Below are positions 53,095 through 61,428 of a stretch of DNA of 64,000 nucleotides, in pieces. The notes under the pieces were generated by a model. It did no database searches. It saw only the letters and a list, made by a program, of their open reading frames with translations, and was not told where the DNA came from. Each line of letters begins with the position of its first letter. The stretch's first letter is position 1. Made by a program: the position numbers and the translations under genes. Origin of the DNA: Betaproteobacteria bacterium (GTDB taxonomy: Bacteria; Pseudomonadota; Gammaproteobacteria; Burkholderiales; SG8-41); contig JAKFYK010000056.1 in NCBI GenBank assembly GCA_021730905.1, forward strand, positions 1-64,000, written 5' to 3'.

Positions 53095-53979
53095 ATGAGC
53101 AACATCGGATTCATCGGACTCGGCATCATGGGCAAACCCATGGCAGCCAATCTCATCAAGGGCGGTCACACCCTGTTTCTCACTTCGCGCAGCGGCGTGG
53201 CGAAAGAACTCACCGACGCCGGCGGCAAGGCTTGTGCCAGCGCGAAAGAAGTCGCGCAGAAATCCGACATCATCATCATCATGGTGCCGGACACGCCCGA
53301 TGTTGAAAAAGTATTGTTCGGTACCAACGGCGTCGCCGAGGGATTGAGCAAAGGGAAAACCGTCATAGACATGAGTTCGATTTCACCGATGGAAACCAAA
53401 GCCTTTGCAAAAAAAATCAATGCGCTGGGTTGTGAGTACATCGATGCGCCGGTATCCGGTGGTGAAGTGGGTGCGAAAAATGCCGCGCTCACCATCATGT
53501 GCGGCGGCACCCAGGCCACCTTCGACAAGGTGAAGCCTGTCTTCGACCTGATGGGCAAGAACATTACTTTGGTCGGTGGCAACGGCGACGGCCAGACGTG
53601 CAAGGTGTGCAATCAAATCATTGTGGCACTCAATATCGAGGCCGTAAGCGAGGCACTGGTGTTTGCGTCCAAGGCCGGCGCCGATCCGGCCAAAGTGCGG
53701 CAGGCGCTGATGGGCGGATTCGCCGCCTCGCGCATACTCGAAGTGCACGGCGAGCGCATGATCAAGCGCACTTTCGATCCGGGGTTCCGTATCGAACTGC
53801 ATCAAAAAGATTTGAACCTCGCGCTGCAGGGTGCGCGCGCGATGGGTGTGTCGCTGCCCAATACCGCTACTGCGCAGGAACTGTTCAACTCATGCACCGC
53901 CAACGGCGGCGCAAAATGGGATCACTCCGGCATGGTCAAGGCGCTGGAACGCATGGCCAATCACGACGTTGCAAAGTAG
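53095..53979 (+). CDS. glxR: Tartronate-semialdehyde reductase (2-hydroxy-3-oxopropionate reductase)
   Basis: 294-aa beta-hydroxyacid dehydrogenase reducing tartronate semialdehyde to D-glycerate with NAD(P)H. It has GFIGLGIMGKPMAANLIKGGH (Rossmann), IDAPVSGGEVGAKNAALTIMCGG (substrate loop) and the catalytic Lys in NGDGQTCKVCNQI. GGAG precedes the ATG. Together with hyi, the set fits glyoxylate/glycerate metabolism; glyoxylate carboligase is not in the window. Confidence 0.92.
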   Translation: MSNIGFIGLGIMGKPMAANLIKGGHTLFLTSRSGVAKELTDAGGKACASAKEVAQKSDIIIIMVPDTPDVEKVLFGTNGVAEGLSKGKTVIDMSSISPMETKAFAKKINALGCEYIDAPVSGGEVGAKNAALTIMCGGTQATFDKVKPVFDLMGKNITLVGGNGDGQTCKVCNQIIVALNIEAVSEALVFASKAGADPAKVRQALMGGFAASRILEVHGERMIKRTFDPGFRIELHQKDLNLALQGARAMGVSLPNTATAQELFNSCTANGGAKWDHSGMVKALERMANHDVAK

Positions 53980-53993
53980 ATACCGGTGAGGCG

Positions 53994-55409
53994 ATGCGCA
54001 GCATGAATCGCGCGGAATCCCCTCTGCGTGCGTCCTGCCCGCCTGCGCTGATCGATGCGTTGCGCGCGCGTTTTGGCGAGCGCTTCACTACATCGCCAGC
54101 CATCCGTGAACATCACGGCAAGGACGAATCGGCGTTTCCCATCGCGCCGCCCGACGCAGTGGTGTTTCCGCAATCCACCGATGAAGCCGTGGAGATCGTC
54201 AAACGCTGCGCTGCGCACAACACCAACATCATTCCTTACGGCGTGGGCACCTCGCTCGAAGGCCATGTGCTCGCCATTCACGGCGGGATCTGCATGGATA
54301 TGAGCCGCATGAATAGCATCCTCGCAGTCAACGTCGATGATCTCGACTGCACCGTGCAAGCCGGCGTTACGCGCAAGCAATTGAACCAGCACTTGCAGCA
54401 CACGGGACTGTTCTTCCCCATCGACCCCGGCGCAGACGCCACGCTTGCCGGCATGGCCGCGACGCGCGCTTCGGGCACCAACGCCGTGCGCTATGGCACC
54501 ATGCGTGAGAACGTGCTGGGGCTGACTGTCGTAATGGCGGATGGACGCATCATCAAAACCGGCGGACGCTCGCGCAAATCCGCCGCAGGCTATGATCTCA
54601 CGCGGCTGTTCGTCGGCTCCGAAGGCACGCTCGGACTGATTACTGAAGTGACACTGCGCCTTTATCCTCAGCCCGAGGCCGTGTCGGCGGCAACGTGTAC
54701 CTTTCCCAGTGTCGATGCGGCGGTGTGCACGGTGATCCAGACCATACAACTCGGCGTGCCCATCGCGCGTTGCGAGTTGCTCGACGCACTCACCATCAAG
54801 GCCGTCAACAACCACAGCAAACTGGGTTTACGCGAAGCGCCGATGCTGTTCTGCGAATTTCATGGCACCGCGGCATCCGTCGCCGAACAAGCGAAGACGG
54901 TACAAACCATCGCCAAAGAACAGGGCGGCATGGATTTCGAATGGGCCACAAAACAGGAAGAGCGCACGCGCCTGTGGCAGGCGCGCCACGACGCCTACCC
55001 CGCGTGCCTGAGACTGAAACCCGGCGGCCGCGCCATGTCCACCGATGTCTGCGTGCCCATTTCGCGGCTCGCCGAATGCATCGCCGACACCAACAAAGAC
55101 GTGCAGGCCTCTCCGCTGCAAATGGCGCTGTTCGGCCACGTCGGCGACGGCAACTTTCACCTCGCCATCATGATTGACCCGAACAATCCGCAAGACCTCG
55201 AAGAATCAGAACGCATTAACCACCGTGTCGTAGCGCGCGCACTCGCGATGGGCGGCACCTGCACTGGCGAGCACGGTATCGGTTTCGGCAAACTCGATTT
55301 TCTGGATGCAGAGCATGGCGATGCGGTAATGGTCATGCAGGCCATCAAGCAGTCGCTCGATCCGCAGAATTTGTTCAATCGCGGAAAGGTTGTGCGTTAC
55401 GCAGGCTGA
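53994..55409 (+). CDS. FAD-linked oxidase, D-lactate/glycolate dehydrogenase type
   Basis: 471-aa FAD-binding oxidoreductase of the GlcD/DLD type. The FAD-binding domain has VVFPQSTDEAVEIVKRCAAHNTNIIPYGVGTSLEGH and FFPIDPGADATLAGMAATRASG. The C-terminal FAD-oxidase_C domain ends GGTCTGEHGIGFGKLDF. Starts are ambiguous: ATG at 53994 and 54003 are both in frame; the first is used here, but GAGG is better spaced for the second. Likely oxidises a 2-hydroxyacid for the same pathway. Confidence 0.9.
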   Translation: MRSMNRAESPLRASCPPALIDALRARFGERFTTSPAIREHHGKDESAFPIAPPDAVVFPQSTDEAVEIVKRCAAHNTNIIPYGVGTSLEGHVLAIHGGICMDMSRMNSILAVNVDDLDCTVQAGVTRKQLNQHLQHTGLFFPIDPGADATLAGMAATRASGTNAVRYGTMRENVLGLTVVMADGRIIKTGGRSRKSAAGYDLTRLFVGSEGTLGLITEVTLRLYPQPEAVSAATCTFPSVDAAVCTVIQTIQLGVPIARCELLDALTIKAVNNHSKLGLREAPMLFCEFHGTAASVAEQAKTVQTIAKEQGGMDFEWATKQEERTRLWQARHDAYPACLRLKPGGRAMSTDVCVPISRLAECIADTNKDVQASPLQMALFGHVGDGNFHLAIMIDPNNPQDLEESERINHRVVARALAMGGTCTGEHGIGFGKLDFLDAEHGDAVMVMQAIKQSLDPQNLFNRGKVVRYAG

Positions 55410-55426
55410 ACCCGGCACACCTTCCA

Positions 55427-57241
55427 TTGGGTAAGCCGCACCAAACCATGCCGGAAGTCCGAAATACGACAGAGATAACCGTCACCCACGGACCCAGCCT
55501 GCGCGCGCCGTTTTCAGCAGTCATCGGTGATTTCGACCTGCCCGTCGCCTCAGGTACCCGGGCTGCCGAGTTCGCCCGGTGCATGGAATCCTGGCTACCG
55601 GCAGACTGCCTCTCGCGGCTGCACCTGCCACAGCAGGGGGACGATCTGCCGCAATTGGCCTTGCTGCTTGCACAAGCGTTCACAGAGACGCGCGGATGCA
55701 TGAACCTGCCGGCAACTTGCGGAGCGACAGAAACACGCGGCTGGATAGCGCTGGGCTACTACGACGCACTCGCCACGCAATACGCTTTGCGATTTGCCCT
55801 GGCAGCCCTGCAAGGCGTGCTGACGGGCAAGGACAGTGCCGCGTTGAAGTCTCGTGCGAACACGACGCTTAACATGCAGCGCCGGCGACAACCCAACAAC
55901 ACGACGCGTGCGCTGATGCGTATGGCGCGTGCCCGAGACATACCGCTCTATCCCATCGCCGCCGAATCGCAAATCTGGCAATACGGACAGGGATGCAAGG
56001 CGTGGCACTTACACACAGCGTCCACGCACGCGGACTCGACTACCGGCGTCATGCTGCAACAGAACAAGGCGCAGAGCAACGAATTGGTACGCCGCCTGGG
56101 ACTGCCGGGCGTCGAGCACGGCCTGGCGGCCCAGCCACAGCAGGCGCTCGTCCTGGCCAGGCAGTTGAGTTACCCGCTGGTGGTAAAACCCCTTGATAGC
56201 GGGCAGGGATACGGGGTGACCGTCAACATCCATAACGCGGAAGAAGTTTCCGCGGCCTTTAAAAAGGCAATGCGATATTCGCGCTTGCGGCAGGTGATCA
56301 TAGAGCGCTGGGTGGCTGGTGACGATTTTCGCCTGATGGTCACCGGCGGCCGGTTTCAGTGGGCAATTCGGCGCAGCCCTCCCGAAGTCACGGGCGACGG
56401 CGCATCGACCATCGCAGAACTGATCGCCCGCAAGAATGCAGGCATTGCTCAAGACCTTATCGACAATGGCTTTGGAAAACCCGTCACCGTGGATGATGAA
56501 GTGCGCCGCACACTGGCCGCGCACGGATGGAATCCTGAACACCGGCTGCCGGCTGGACAGATTGCGCGCTTGAGATCCAACGCCAATGTTTCCACTGGCG
56601 GCTCATTCACGGATGTGAGCGCCGCGACACACCCGGATAACCGGGCGATGGCGGAGACTATCGCAAGAGCGTTCCGGCTGGACAGCGTGGGTATCGACTT
56701 TCTCACGCCTGATATCGCGCGTTCATGGCGTGATGTCAAATGTGCCGTCATCGAAGTCAACGCGACCCCCATGCTGTTCAGCGACGATCATGCAGAATGT
56801 CTGCTTGAAAACAAATTTCCCGGTGGCGGTAACGGCCGCATTCCCTCAGCCCTGGTATTGTGCGATACACCTGCGTCGTGCAACCGGTTGTCCGGAACAT
56901 TTGCACAGTCCTCATCCGGCACCGGCATCGCGGCGTGCAATTCGGTGCGTCTCAATGGCTTGATCCGCCCGTTCCGCAACAGCACGGACACCGGCGCTGC
57001 GGTACAGGCATTGTTGCTTGATCCCGCCTGCGAAGCCCTCATCGTAATCTGCACCATGAACGACATACGTCAGCACGGCTTGCCGCTGGATCGCTTCGAT
57101 GTTTGTGCGTGGACAGAAGGCGCCAACCCCGATCACGCATTGCACGAACTACTGAAAGTTTCGTGCGGCAAAACGATGCAAATTTCTGCCGGGTCGGTTG
57201 CCGATGCGCTGCAAACCGTCTTGCTGCGGGCACATGAATGA
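55427..57241 (+). CDS. CphA-like ATP-grasp protein with degenerate Mur-ligase end
   Basis: 604 aa. Residues 1-180 match the N-terminal cyanophycin synthetase region. About 200-480 is an ATP-grasp domain: YPLVVKPLDSGQGYGVTVNI, IIERWVAGDDFRLMVTGG, VTGDGASTIAELIARKNAG, CAVIEVNATP. The last 120 residues contain LLLDPACEALIVICTMNDIRQHGLPLDRFDVCAWTEG, recalling the Mur-ligase part of CphA, but without its GTNGKT-type P-loop. A full CphA is about 870 aa. It therefore looks like a shortened, altered relative that may ligate one type of residue only. Confidence 0.75.
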   Translation: MGKPHQTMPEVRNTTEITVTHGPSLRAPFSAVIGDFDLPVASGTRAAEFARCMESWLPADCLSRLHLPQQGDDLPQLALLLAQAFTETRGCMNLPATCGATETRGWIALGYYDALATQYALRFALAALQGVLTGKDSAALKSRANTTLNMQRRRQPNNTTRALMRMARARDIPLYPIAAESQIWQYGQGCKAWHLHTASTHADSTTGVMLQQNKAQSNELVRRLGLPGVEHGLAAQPQQALVLARQLSYPLVVKPLDSGQGYGVTVNIHNAEEVSAAFKKAMRYSRLRQVIIERWVAGDDFRLMVTGGRFQWAIRRSPPEVTGDGASTIAELIARKNAGIAQDLIDNGFGKPVTVDDEVRRTLAAHGWNPEHRLPAGQIARLRSNANVSTGGSFTDVSAATHPDNRAMAETIARAFRLDSVGIDFLTPDIARSWRDVKCAVIEVNATPMLFSDDHAECLLENKFPGGGNGRIPSALVLCDTPASCNRLSGTFAQSSSGTGIAACNSVRLNGLIRPFRNSTDTGAAVQALLLDPACEALIVICTMNDIRQHGLPLDRFDVCAWTEGANPDHALHELLKVSCGKTMQISAGSVADALQTVLLRAHE

Positions 57242-57262
57242 TTCGCCCGCAAGGAATCTCGT

Positions 57263-57275
57263 TAAGTATTTGTTT
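57263..57275 (-). repeat. AAACAAATACTTA element, exact copy, at a gene end
   Basis: Lies between the convergent stops of the CphA-like gene (57241) and the zinc-ribbon gene (57279). The AT-rich tract on its 5' side codes for the last residues VKNN and the stop TAA of the zinc-ribbon gene. Confidence 0.8.
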
Positions 57276-57278
57276 TAA

Positions 57279-57659
57279 TTAATTATTTTTAACACGTAAC
57301 AAACCTGCCAGATGCACGCGTCGTGCCTCATCGCGGCGCCCGCGCTCGCGGCGGCGACAGGCGCGGCAGCGCGTTGCGGTAGTCCATACGCTGCCCTTCG
57401 CGGTTTCGTACCACCACTTCTGCTGGGTTGCGGTCCAGACTTCCTGCTTGCCGCAGTCCTTGCACGTAAATGGTTTGTCGAGGTAGTAACCGCGCTCCAC
57501 GTAATCCGGAAGGCTGTAACTGTTGTCCGGCCGCAGCAGTGCTGCATTGACTCGGGTTCGGCCGCGCAACAACGCGGCTTCATGTGCTGCTACGAGCCGC
57601 GCTTTCAACGCGTCGCGTTTAGCCGCAAGCGGTGCGCTGCCATTGCGGTTGCGCTTCAT
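57279..57659 (-). CDS. Zinc-ribbon protein
   Basis: 126 aa. A zinc-ribbon of the probable zinc-binding type is seen as FTCKDCGKQEVWTATQQKWWYETAKGSVWTTATRCRACRRRER, with two CxxC pairs. The ends are basic and helical. The C-terminal residues VKNN come from the AT-rich element. It follows hyuA by 16 bp and may be cotranscribed. A regulatory or structural nucleic-acid role is possible; nothing specific is known. Confidence 0.8.
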   Translation of the reverse strand: MKRNRNGSAPLAAKRDALKARLVAAHEAALLRGRTRVNAALLRPDNSYSLPDYVERGYYLDKPFTCKDCGKQEVWTATQQKWWYETAKGSVWTTATRCRACRRRERGRRDEARRVHLAGLLRVKNN

Positions 57660-57675
57660 GAAGTCCCAAACACCG

Positions 57676-59778
57676 TCATCGTTCCAATTCGACCACGATA
57701 TTTCCCGACCGTTCTACTTTCGCGCGCGACTTCGGCGGCAAAATCAGTGTGGTGGAATCTTCCTCAATGATCGCCGGACCACGCACCGCTACGCCGACGG
57801 CGAGACGATAGCGGTCGTAGACAGGCAACTGCTCAAACCTTGCGCGTGCGCCCACCCAGGCTCTGCGCTTGCCTTTCTGCGCGCGCATCTCACCACGTGC
57901 GCCGCGCTTGCCGCTGGCCACCTTGAGTTCGCCCTTCGCTACCTGCGCCGAAGCCGCCACGCGGATATTGATGATTTCGATTTCACCCACCGGCGGCACA
58001 TGGCCGAACGTTTTTTCGTACACCGACTTGAACGCCGCACGCAACGCCGTATCCGAGCGCGCGGAGTACGGGCCTGCCGGCAGCGCCACCACCAGTTCAA
58101 AACCCTGCCCCACGAAACGCTTGTCCGCAGCGCGCGCCACCGTAACCCTGGTTCGCTTCAATGCCGTTTTCGCGATAACCGTTCCTGCCTCGCGTTCCAG
58201 TTTCGTATAGGCGCTTTCGAACGTGCGCCAATTCATGTCACCGAGACGGCACGCCACCGTGGCCACGCGGTCGATGCGCGCCGGCGCCATCAACAACCCC
58301 AGTGCGGAAGCCACTCCGGCGCTGGGCGGGCAGATGACGCGCGTGATGCCGAGCCGCCGCGCGACTTCGCAGCCGTGCAGCGGTCCGCCGCCGCCGGTGG
58401 CCAGCAATGCGAAATTGCCCGCATGATGCCCGCGTTCGGCGACATGCACGCGGGCAGCGGCGGCCATGTTCTCATTCACCACGGAATGGATGCCCCAGGC
58501 AGTTTCCTCGACGCTGAGTTTTGAACGCGCAGCCAAGGGCTTTATGGAGGCATGTGCGAGGCCGGGGTCTATGCTCATGGTCCCGCCGGCAAAGGTCGCA
58601 GCGTCGAGATAACCCAGCACAAGATTGGCGTCGGTGACGGTCGGCGCGGTACCGCCGCGCCGGTAACACGCCGGACCCGGTGCCGCACCCGCACTTTCCG
58701 GTCCCACTTTAAGCAGACCGAGCGCGTCAATAGTGGCGATGCTGCCGCCGCCTGCGCCGATTTCGATCAATTCGATGGTGGAGATATTGATCGGCAGCCC
58801 GCTGCCTTCCATGAAGCGCTGCTGGCGGCCAGCTTCAAACTGATAGGCGATCAGCGGCTCACCGTTTTCCACAATCGCCAGCTTGGCGGTGGTGCCGCCC
58901 ATGTCGAAGGCGAGCACATTGCGCGCTTTCGAGCGCATGCCGAATGTCGATCCCGCCAATGCGCCCGCCGCGGGCCCCGATTCAAGCAACTGGATCGGCA
59001 CGCGCTTGGCTTCATCGATATGCGTCAGCCCCCCGTTGGACAGCATCATGAACAGCGGCGCCTTGATGCCAAGTTTCGCTATTTCGTGGCTCATCAAATC
59101 CAGATAACTGTCAGCAAGCGGCTTGATGTAGGCATTTGCGACCGTAGTCGACGTGCGCTCGTATTCGCGTATCTGCGGCGCAACCTCGGACGACAGCGAA
59201 ACAAACAGGTCGGGATAGCGCTCGTGTATCACCGTGCGCGCCTGTACCTCATGTGTCGCATTGGCGTAGGCGTGCAGAAATGCAATTGCCAGAGAGCCGA
59301 TGCCCGCAGACTTGAGCTTTTCCACTTCTATCAGCAGCGCATCGACATCGAGCGGTCGTTCGATCCTGCCATCGGGACCGATGCGCTCCGGCGCTTCCAG
59401 ACGCAGGCTGCGGCGCACCAGCGGCCGCGGTAGTTCCATGAACAGGTTGTAAAGCTCGTACTTGTGTTCGCGGCGCAGTTCCAGCGTGTCGCGGAATCCC
59501 GCGGTGGTAATCAACCCGGTAGGCGCACCCTTGCGTTCAATCAGCGCGTTGGTGAAGAGTGTCGTTGCGTGCACCACGCGCGACACGTCGCTGCAGGCGA
59601 TGCCTTCGGCGTCGAACAATTTTCGTATGCCGGTGATCACGCCGCGATGCGGCGCCTCCGGCGTGGTGAGTTCCTTATACGCAGATGAAACGCCATGTGT
59701 CACGTCATACACCACGATGTCGGTGAAGGTGCCACCGATGTCTATGCCCAGTGCGTACTCGGTTTTATGTCCGGCCAT
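57676..59778 (-). CDS. hyuA: Hydantoinase/oxoprolinase family, subunit A
   Basis: 700-aa ATP-dependent subunit of the HyuA/oxoprolinase family. N-terminal ALGIDIGGTFTDIVVYD (actin-like ATPase fold), then ATTLFTNALIERKGAPTGLITTAGFRDTLELRREHKYELY, and NVLAFDMGGTTAKLAIVENGEP. It starts one base after the hyuB stop. The complex hydrolyses a cyclic amide or activates a carboxyl with ATP; acetophenone carboxylase-like functions are an alternative. Substrate is probably brought by the adjacent Bug protein. Confidence 0.92.
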   Translation of the reverse strand: MAGHKTEYALGIDIGGTFTDIVVYDVTHGVSSAYKELTTPEAPHRGVITGIRKLFDAEGIACSDVSRVVHATTLFTNALIERKGAPTGLITTAGFRDTLELRREHKYELYNLFMELPRPLVRRSLRLEAPERIGPDGRIERPLDVDALLIEVEKLKSAGIGSLAIAFLHAYANATHEVQARTVIHERYPDLFVSLSSEVAPQIREYERTSTTVANAYIKPLADSYLDLMSHEIAKLGIKAPLFMMLSNGGLTHIDEAKRVPIQLLESGPAAGALAGSTFGMRSKARNVLAFDMGGTTAKLAIVENGEPLIAYQFEAGRQQRFMEGSGLPINISTIELIEIGAGGGSIATIDALGLLKVGPESAGAAPGPACYRRGGTAPTVTDANLVLGYLDAATFAGGTMSIDPGLAHASIKPLAARSKLSVEETAWGIHSVVNENMAAAARVHVAERGHHAGNFALLATGGGGPLHGCEVARRLGITRVICPPSAGVASALGLLMAPARIDRVATVACRLGDMNWRTFESAYTKLEREAGTVIAKTALKRTRVTVARAADKRFVGQGFELVVALPAGPYSARSDTALRAAFKSVYEKTFGHVPPVGEIEIINIRVAASAQVAKGELKVASGKRGARGEMRAQKGKRRAWVGARARFEQLPVYDRYRLAVGVAVRGPAIIEEDSTTLILPPKSRAKVERSGNIVVELER

Positions 59779-59779
59779 G

Positions 59780-61393
59780 TCAGCTCACATAACCGTCAAC
59801 ACGGTCGGCATCGATCAGCGTTGCATCGCGCTGCGCGGGCGCGCCATAACCGCCGCCGCCCGGTGTCTTCAGTTCGATCAGGCCGCCGGATTCAATCACA
59901 TGCTGTATCTTGGGATCGGCGCGCTCACCGTTGATCAATACTTCGCCAGGCGCACCCGCCTCGCCACCGGATATGCCGGAGGGTGCGGTCTCGGCGCGCG
60001 TACGTTCGGCGAGAAATGCCACGGTAATCGGCGTCTCCGAGCGATTCTCGAACAGGATTTCCTGTCCGGTGCCGCCGCGGTAGCGTCCGCCGCCACCACT
60101 GTCCGTGCGCAAGCGCCGGTGCTTCACATGCAGCGGCGAAAGCTGCTCGATCATTTCCACCGGCGTTGACGAAATATTGCTCGGCCACGACAGCACATTG
60201 GCGCCATCGCGGTCGTGCGCAGCGCCGAAGCCGCCGTTCATGAAAAACAGATTGGTGAAGCTCTTGCTTTGACTATTCGTGTCGCGCCGTACACCCGAGA
60301 GGTTGATGCACCACAGCGGCGAACCTACGGTGGCCACCACCTTTTGCGGCATCGCCTTGGCCAGCGCGGTGATCACCATCATCGGCAGAAAATGCCCCAT
60401 CAATGCGCGCGCGCCGCCTGCTGCCGGCGGCGTGGAATTGAGTATCGAACCTGCCGGCGCGGTGATCGTGACCGGCCGCAGCACGCCCTCGTTATTGGGA
60501 ATGTTGGGCGACAGCACTGCTTTTACGCCGTACGAGGTGTAAGCATTGGTGTAGGCCATGCACACATTGATCGAGCGCGGCACCTGTGCGGCGGAACCGG
60601 CAAAGTCGATGGCGATGGATTCGTCCTTCACCGTCATCGCCATTTTGAGTTCGATGGGCTTTTCGAAGCCATCACACACCGCGCTGTGATGATAGACGCC
60701 ATTGGGCACTTCGCGTATCGCCGCGCGCATAGCTGCCTCGGATCGACGGTGAATTTCATCCGCCAGATCTGCCAGCGTACGTAATTTGTGCTCGGCCAGC
60801 ACCATCAACACACGATTTTCGATCAGATGCAGCGCGGTGAATTGCGCCCACAGATCGCCCATCACCTGATCCGGCACGCGCACATTCTTGCGCACAAAGC
60901 GCTCGAATGTCGGATCGATCCTGCCGCGGCGTATCACTTTCATCACTGGGATCTGCAAGCCTTCCTCGAATACTTCGCGCGCGTCAGCCGAGCGCATCTT
61001 GCCGCCGATGTCCGGCGCATGCGCCACCGAACCGGCAAAGCCGACCAGCTTGCGTTTCAGGAATATCGGCTTGGCGCAGGTGATGTCCGGCAGATGCCCG
61101 GTGCCGAGCCAGATGTCGTTGGTGATGAGCACATCGCCCGGCTCCAGCGTGTCGACGGGAAATTCATTGAGGAAATGGCGGATCGTGCGCGGTACCGTGC
61201 CAATGAACGACGGAATACTGTCCGTTGCCTGCGCCAGCGAGCGCCCGCGCGCGTCGGTGAGCACGCAGGCGAAATCGTTCGATTCGCGCACGATGGTCGA
61301 AAACGAGGTGCGCACCAGCGCGGCCGCAGCTTCATCGACGATGGAGATCAGCCGCGTCCACAGCATCTCCAGTGTCACAGCGTTGAATTTCAT
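59780..61393 (-). CDS. hyuB: Hydantoinase B/oxoprolinase family, subunit B
   Basis: 537 aa. The start NAVTLEMLWTRLISIVDEAAAALVRTSFSTIVRESNDFACVLTDARG is typical, as are VLITNDIWLGTGHLPD and GGAGGRYRGGTGQE-like glycine segments (here GGGGRYRGGTGQEI). The ATG at 61393 stands one base after the AAACAAATACTTA core; no other ribosome site is visible. An in-frame upstream extension to 61471 overlaps the Bug gene stop and is rejected. Partner of HyuA. Confidence 0.92.
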   Translation of the reverse strand: MKFNAVTLEMLWTRLISIVDEAAAALVRTSFSTIVRESNDFACVLTDARGRSLAQATDSIPSFIGTVPRTIRHFLNEFPVDTLEPGDVLITNDIWLGTGHLPDITCAKPIFLKRKLVGFAGSVAHAPDIGGKMRSADAREVFEEGLQIPVMKVIRRGRIDPTFERFVRKNVRVPDQVMGDLWAQFTALHLIENRVLMVLAEHKLRTLADLADEIHRRSEAAMRAAIREVPNGVYHHSAVCDGFEKPIELKMAMTVKDESIAIDFAGSAAQVPRSINVCMAYTNAYTSYGVKAVLSPNIPNNEGVLRPVTITAPAGSILNSTPPAAGGARALMGHFLPMMVITALAKAMPQKVVATVGSPLWCINLSGVRRDTNSQSKSFTNLFFMNGGFGAAHDRDGANVLSWPSNISSTPVEMIEQLSPLHVKHRRLRTDSGGGGRYRGGTGQEILFENRSETPITVAFLAERTRAETAPSGISGGEAGAPGEVLINGERADPKIQHVIESGGLIELKTPGGGGYGAPAQRDATLIDADRVDGYVS

Positions 61394-61394
61394 A

Positions 61395-61407
61395 TAAGTA
61401 TTTGTTT
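61395..61407 (-). repeat. AAACAAATACTTA element, exact copy, directly before a start codon
   Basis: In sense orientation for hyuB. One T lies between the core and the ATG (61393-61391). Preceded by TTAAATTACTAATA on the 5' side. Confidence 0.85.
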
Positions 61408-61428
61408 TTATTAGTAATTTAAAATTCA

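Noticed and set aside
11134-61407. Reading the AAACAAATACTTA element as a DNA-uptake sequence
   Set aside because: Copy density of about one per 6 kb is low, and paired inverted copies forming terminators, as in Neisseria, are not seen. It cannot be excluded without a genome-wide count.
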